Below are positions 14,352-17,661 of a stretch of 17,661 nt of DNA, one piece after another. The stretch's first letter is position 1. Every line of letters begins with the position of its first letter. Origin of the DNA: an uncultured Collinsella sp. (GTDB lineage: Bacteria > Actinomycetota > Coriobacteriia > Coriobacteriales > Coriobacteriaceae); contig CABULX010000042.1 of NCBI GenBank assembly GCA_902492545.1, positions 1-17,661 on the forward strand, read 5' to 3'. Both the position numbers and the translations under genes were made by a program. The notes under the pieces are model-generated. The model was not told the DNA's origin, searched no databases, and saw nothing but the letters and a program-made list of their open reading frames with translations.

Positions 14352-14389
14352 AACGGGTGCGGGTCACACAGACTCGCACCCGTTTTCTT
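14352..14389 (+). terminator. Rho-independent terminator after the thioredoxin gene
   Basis: AACGGGTGCG (14352-14361) pairs with CGCACCCGTT (14375-14384), extendable by three more pairs including one G-U, and is followed by TTTTCTT. It separates the thioredoxin transcript from the nickel cluster that starts at 14462. The remaining non-coding bases 14241-14351 show nothing recognisable. Confidence 0.85.
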
Positions 14390-14461
14390 ATGCAGCTGCG
14401 CGCAGAGCGGGCGTAGTAAAATTTGAACCACTAAACTGCCCCATACAAAAGGAGATTTCCC

Positions 14462-14710
14462 ATGCATGATGTTGGAATGAACATGAGCCAGCTTGCCATG
14501 AGCGTCAAGCAGGTCGACGACACCATCGAGCTCGCTCACGAGTGGAGCCATCAGCTGCTGCATGCGACCGAGAATTTTGACATGGAGCGCATCGGCGCCA
14601 AGCTCGAGGCCGCCATGGCCGCGCTGCACGAGGCCCACGACGCACTCGAGGGCTACGAGGAAGCCATCGAGGCCGACCACAACTCCGTCGGCTCCGTGAA
14701 GCTGGTGTAA
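14462..14710 (+). CDS. Small helical protein upstream of nikR, function unknown
   Basis: I do not recognise this 82-residue protein. It has no signal peptide, no membrane segment and no cysteine. It is predicted mainly alpha-helical and acidic, with seven histidines, many in helical positions (ELAHEWSHQLLHATENF, LHEAHDALEGYEEAIEADHN). An AAGGAG site precedes the ATG by about seven bases. Only one base separates it from the nikR GTG start, so the two are very probably co-transcribed and translationally coupled. That links it by context to nickel regulation or hydrogenase maturation. The histidines could bind metal, but there is no recognised binding motif. An in-frame ATG at residue 6 is an alternative start. 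Confidence 0.75.
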   Translation: MHDVGMNMSQLAMSVKQVDDTIELAHEWSHQLLHATENFDMERIGAKLEAAMAALHEAHDALEGYEEAIEADHNSVGSVKLV

Positions 14711-14711
14711 C

Positions 14712-15224
14712 GTGGCCGAACATGAGCACGGCTGCGGATACGAGCACGAGCATCCGCACGGGGCGGACGGTGACGCAGGCTGCCACTGTAGTGGCTCCGG
14801 CTCCGAGCTGGTCCGCTTTTCGGTTACCGCACCGGACGACCTGCTGCGCCGTTTTGACGAACAGATCGCGCGCCGCGGCGACGTGGCCAACCGCTCCGAG
14901 GCCGTGCGCGACCTGATTCGCGCCTCGATCGCCAAGGAGCAGATGCGCACGCCCGATGAGCATGTTATCGGGTCGCTCACCATGATCTACGACCACCATA
15001 CCGGCGACCTGACGCGCCGTCTGGACGAAGTGCAGCACGACTACACCGACGAGATCGTATCGACCATGCACGTGCATCTGGATCACCACAACTGCTTGGA
15101 GATTCTGGCGCTCAAGGGTCGCGGCGAGCGCGTCTACGAACTAGCCGACCGCCTGCTGGGCCTGCGCGGCGTTAAGCACGGCGAGCTCACGTGCGCCGCC
15201 ACCAAGCAGAGCCTGGGGCTGTAG
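14712..15224 (+). CDS. nikR: NikR, nickel-responsive regulator with His/Cys-rich N-terminal tail
   Basis: This 170-residue ribbon-helix-helix repressor has its DNA-binding domain at about residues 32-72 (LVRFSVTAPDDLLRRF, RSEAVRDLIRASI) followed by an ACT-like metal domain. The four nickel ligands known from E. coli align with H109, H120, H122 and C128 (MHVHLDHHNC). Nickel-loaded NikR represses nickel uptake genes. Unusually, about 28 residues rich in His, Cys and Glu precede the DNA-binding ribbon: six histidines and three cysteines in EHEHGCGYEHEHPHG and the following CHC. Ordinary NikR is about 130-150 residues. The start is GTG with only a weak upstream site, consistent with coupling to the preceding gene; no downstream start would leave an intact ribbon. 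hypF follows. Confidence 0.93.
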   Translation: MAEHEHGCGYEHEHPHGADGDAGCHCSGSGSELVRFSVTAPDDLLRRFDEQIARRGDVANRSEAVRDLIRASIAKEQMRTPDEHVIGSLTMIYDHHTGDLTRRLDEVQHDYTDEIVSTMHVHLDHHNCLEILALKGRGERVYELADRLLGLRGVKHGELTCAATKQSLGL

Positions 15225-15247
15225 CGGAATTTCCCGCAGCGCGCCTG

Positions 15248-15318
15248 CCAAAAAGGGACAGGTTTGTTTTGGCAGGTTTAGAAGTTTTACCTACCAAAAT
15301 AAACCTGTCCCTTTTTGG
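15248..15318. repeat. Long inverted repeat between nikR and hypF
   Basis: Positions 15248-15277 and 15289-15318 are inverted 30-base arms with two mismatches and an 11-base loop. Each arm starts CCAAAAAGGGACAGGTTT. The structure fills most of the nikR-hypF gap and ends about 20 bases before the hypF ATG. The GGGAC core recalls the tandem repeat at 1431-1484, which suggests a dispersed REP-like family. It could also attenuate or stabilise the operon transcript. Confidence 0.85.
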
Positions 15319-15341
15319 TCGGTTTTGATGAGGGGTGTCGC

Positions 15342-17661
15342 ATGCGGCATGTGCATATTCATGTGACGGGCATTGTACAGGGCGTTGGCATGCGACCGTT
15401 TGTGTATCGTGAGGCCATGGCGCATGGCATTTGCGGATGGGTGCTCAATGCGGGCGACGGCGTGCATATCGAGGCGCACGCTCCGGCCGATGCGCTCGAT
15501 GCTTTTATTGCCGCGCTTTCTAAGCATGCGCCTGCGGCAGCCCGCGTTGAGCGAGTCGATATTGTGGATTTGGAGCCCGGCGGCTGGAGCGCTGCCGATG
15601 AGCAGGGCTTTCACATTGTGGCGTCGCAGGACCAGACCGCGCACACGACGCTCGTCTCGCCCGATATCGCCACCTGCGACGATTGCCTGCGCGAGTTGTT
15701 CGATCCCGCCGACCGACGCTATCACTACCCCTTTATCAACTGCACTAACTGCGGCCCACGCTTTACCATCATCCGGTCGCTGCCCTATGACCGAGCGGCT
15801 ACCTCGATGGACCGTTTCCCCATGTGCCCCGCCTGCGCCGCAGAGTATGCCAATCCGCTCGACCGTCGCTTTCACGCGCAGCCCGATGCCTGCTTTGATT
15901 GCGGGCCGCATATTACGTGGCGCGAGGCTGTGAACGGCGATGCGTGCGGGAATTCGTCCGCGGCACCGGCCGTCGGCACCACACGCGAGGCCAGCGACGC
16001 TATCATCGAGCGCTGCGTTGAGCTGCTGGCCAGCGGTGGCATCGTCGCCATCAAGGGCCTGGGCGGATTCCATCTATCCTGTGACGCTGCCAACGAGCAG
16101 GCGGTGGCCGAGCTGCGCCGTCGCAAGCATCGCAGCAATAAGCCGCTTGCCGTCATGGTGCGCAGTCTTGCCGATGCCGGGCGCCTGTGCCATATCGACG
16201 ACGCTGAACGCGAGCTTCTCGCCGGCAGTATCCGCCCCATTGTGCTGCTGCGCCGGCGTGCTGTTTGCGGGAGCGACGGCTCCCCCGACGCCCTCGCGCT
16301 CGCGCCGTCCGTCGCGCACGACCTGCCCGAGCTTGGCGTTATGCTCCCCTACACCCCGCTTCAGCATCTGTTGCTTGCCGCGGCAGAAGCCCGCGGTATG
16401 TACGCGCTCGTCATGACCAGCGGAAACCTGAGCGAAGAACCCATCGAGACCGATGACGACCTTGCCTGGGAACACCTCGTTGCCGCCGGCATCGCCGACG
16501 CGTCGCTCGGTAACGACCGCGCGATCCTCTCGCGCTACGACGACTCTGTAGTGCGCGTGGTCGACGGCGCCGTTATGCCCGTGCGCCGCGCTCGCGGATA
16601 TGCACCCCAGCCGCTGCCGTTGCCGGCGCTCGACGGCGCTCCGTCCTGCGTGCTCGCCTGCGGGCCACAACAAAAGGCCGCGATTGCGCTCACGCGTGAA
16701 GGGACGAACGGCGAGGCAACCTGTTTTGTGTCGCAGCATATCGGCGATGTTGAAAACGGCGAGACCTTCGATGCCTGGAACGCCGCGCGCACGCGCTTGG
16801 AAGATCTCTTTGATTTGGCGCCCGCCGCCTTGGCCTGCGACTTGCATCCGAGTTATCTTTCGAGCCAATGGGCCCGCGAGCAGGCACGGGAGTACAACCT
16901 GCCGCTTATCGAAGTTCAGCACCATCATGCACATATCGCGAGCGTGATAGCCGAGGCCATCGCCGCGGGCCGGCTTACAACCGACGCGCGTGTCCTTGGC
17001 ATCGCCTTTGACGGCACCGGCGCCGGCACCGATGGGACCATTTGGGGCGGCGAGTTTCTTGTTGCCAGCCTTGGCGGCTTTGAGCGCGCCGCGCATTTGC
17101 GCACCTGGGCGCTCCCCGGTGGGGCGGCCTCCGTGCGCGACGCCCGCCGCAACGCCTTTGCCCTGCTCAGTGAGCTCGGTCTGCTCGAGCACCCAGGTAC
17201 CGCTCGGCTTTTGGACAGCCTCGACGAGCAAACGCGCAGCGTGACAGCCACCATGATCGAGCGCGGCATCAACAGCCCGCGTACCAGCAGCATGGGGCGT
17301 CTCTTTGATGCCGCGGCAGCGATTCTGGGCATCTGCGACAAGGCAACCTACGAGGGCGAACCCGCCATAGAACTCGAAGCCGCCGCCTGGCGCGCGCTCG
17401 ACAACGAAATCGCCCGTTTTCCCGACGACAACGCCGGCTATTTCGCATCTGGCCCATCGTGGCTGGACGGCCCCTATGTTCTGGACCAGAAAGCACTCTT
17501 TGAGGCACTTTTGGGAGGAATTGAAGCCGGAGCGTCCGCCGGCAGGCTCGCGCTCGACTTCCATATCGCCATCGCGCGCTCTTCGGCACACATCGCCAGC
17601 GATATCTGCGTACGCGAGGGCATCGACACCGTCGCGCTCTCGGGCGGCGTGTTCATGAACC
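15342..17661 (+). CDS. hypF: HypF carbamoyltransferase, hydrogenase maturation, 3' end missing
   Basis: HypF makes the carbamoyl group from carbamoyl phosphate and ATP and passes it to HypE, to supply the cyanide ligands of [NiFe] hydrogenase. The 773 codons present contain an acylphosphatase-like domain (about 1-92, GIVQGVGMRPFVYR), paired zinc fingers of CxxC type starting at C112/C115 (CDDC, CTNC, CPAC, CFDC), a YrdC/Sua5 domain (about 205-390, KGLGGFHLSCDA, KHRSNKPLAVMV, TSGNLSEEP) and the Kae1-like C-terminal domain with HHHAH at 527-531. The window ends inside LSGGVFMN, so roughly the last 60-70 residues are missing. The ATG at 15342 has GAGGGG six bases upstream. Other hyp and hydrogenase genes probably follow beyond the edge. 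Confidence 0.96.
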   Translation, partial: MRHVHIHVTGIVQGVGMRPFVYREAMAHGICGWVLNAGDGVHIEAHAPADALDAFIAALSKHAPAAARVERVDIVDLEPGGWSAADEQGFHIVASQDQTAHTTLVSPDIATCDDCLRELFDPADRRYHYPFINCTNCGPRFTIIRSLPYDRAATSMDRFPMCPACAAEYANPLDRRFHAQPDACFDCGPHITWREAVNGDACGNSSAAPAVGTTREASDAIIERCVELLASGGIVAIKGLGGFHLSCDAANEQAVAELRRRKHRSNKPLAVMVRSLADAGRLCHIDDAERELLAGSIRPIVLLRRRAVCGSDGSPDALALAPSVAHDLPELGVMLPYTPLQHLLLAAAEARGMYALVMTSGNLSEEPIETDDDLAWEHLVAAGIADASLGNDRAILSRYDDSVVRVVDGAVMPVRRARGYAPQPLPLPALDGAPSCVLACGPQQKAAIALTREGTNGEATCFVSQHIGDVENGETFDAWNAARTRLEDLFDLAPAALACDLHPSYLSSQWAREQAREYNLPLIEVQHHHAHIASVIAEAIAAGRLTTDARVLGIAFDGTGAGTDGTIWGGEFLVASLGGFERAAHLRTWALPGGAASVRDARRNAFALLSELGLLEHPGTARLLDSLDEQTRSVTATMIERGINSPRTSSMGRLFDAAAAILGICDKATYEGEPAIELEAAAWRALDNEIARFPDDNAGYFASGPSWLDGPYVLDQKALFEALLGGIEAGASAGRLALDFHIAIARSSAHIASDICVREGIDTVALSGGVFMN

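Noticed and set aside
14411..14435. Possible NikR operator before the 82-residue gene (TAGT-N12-ACTA)
   Set aside because: The four-base arms are too short and do not match the known GTATGA-N16-TCATAC operator.
16074..17591. Long minus-strand frame opposite hypF
   Set aside because: It is antisense to a well-supported hypF with zinc-finger and HHHAH motifs and shows no domain of its own.

Overview
The window is GC-rich, densely coded DNA with typical bacterial Shine-Dalgarno sites. I infer an anaerobic actinobacterium of the Coriobacteriia (Collinsella or Olsenella type). The reasons are a dnaK operon that ends in the MerR-type repressor HspR (an actinobacterial arrangement), de novo NAD genes under a NiaR repressor, a small 2[4Fe-4S] ferredoxin, nickel/hydrogenase genes (nikR, hypF), and palindromic intergenic elements. 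The genus is inference from gene content only.

Layout. Positions 1-1261 (minus) hold the 5' part of an aconitase-family hydratase, cut by the left edge. Positions 1262-1600 are non-coding and hold a tandem repeat and a hairpin. Positions 1601-5901 (minus) are the heat-shock operon dnaK-grpE-dnaJ-hspR, with an intercistronic hairpin before dnaJ. The J-protein has no zinc finger. Positions 5902-6558 are a long non-coding stretch with a candidate dnaK promoter, HAIR-like half-sites, an array of six alternating palindrome halves and an orphan terminator. A ferredoxin gene (6559-6744, plus) ends in a strong terminator, followed by a 98-nt structured palindromic element.

Positions 6983-10850 (minus) are the nadA-nadB-nadC-niaR operon for de novo NAD synthesis and its niacin-sensing repressor. 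A perfect 19-bp-arm palindrome overlaps the predicted nadA promoter, which fits a closed feedback loop. Divergent from nadA is a LytTR response regulator with an AgrC-like histidine kinase (11144-13143, plus). Next come a minus-strand protein that looks like a degenerate uracil-DNA glycosylase, and a thioredoxin (plus).

Positions 14462 to the right edge (plus) form a nickel/hydrogenase-maturation cluster: a small helical protein, NikR with an unusual His/Cys-rich N-terminal extension, a 30-nt-arm hairpin, and hypF cut by the right edge.

The coding content is largely conventional. The most interesting signals are the intergenic palindromic families, the NiaR operator/promoter overlap, the intercistronic hairpin between nadA and nadB, the metal-binding tail on NikR and the degenerate UDG-like protein. 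I saw no CRISPR array, tRNA, rRNA, transposase or phage gene.
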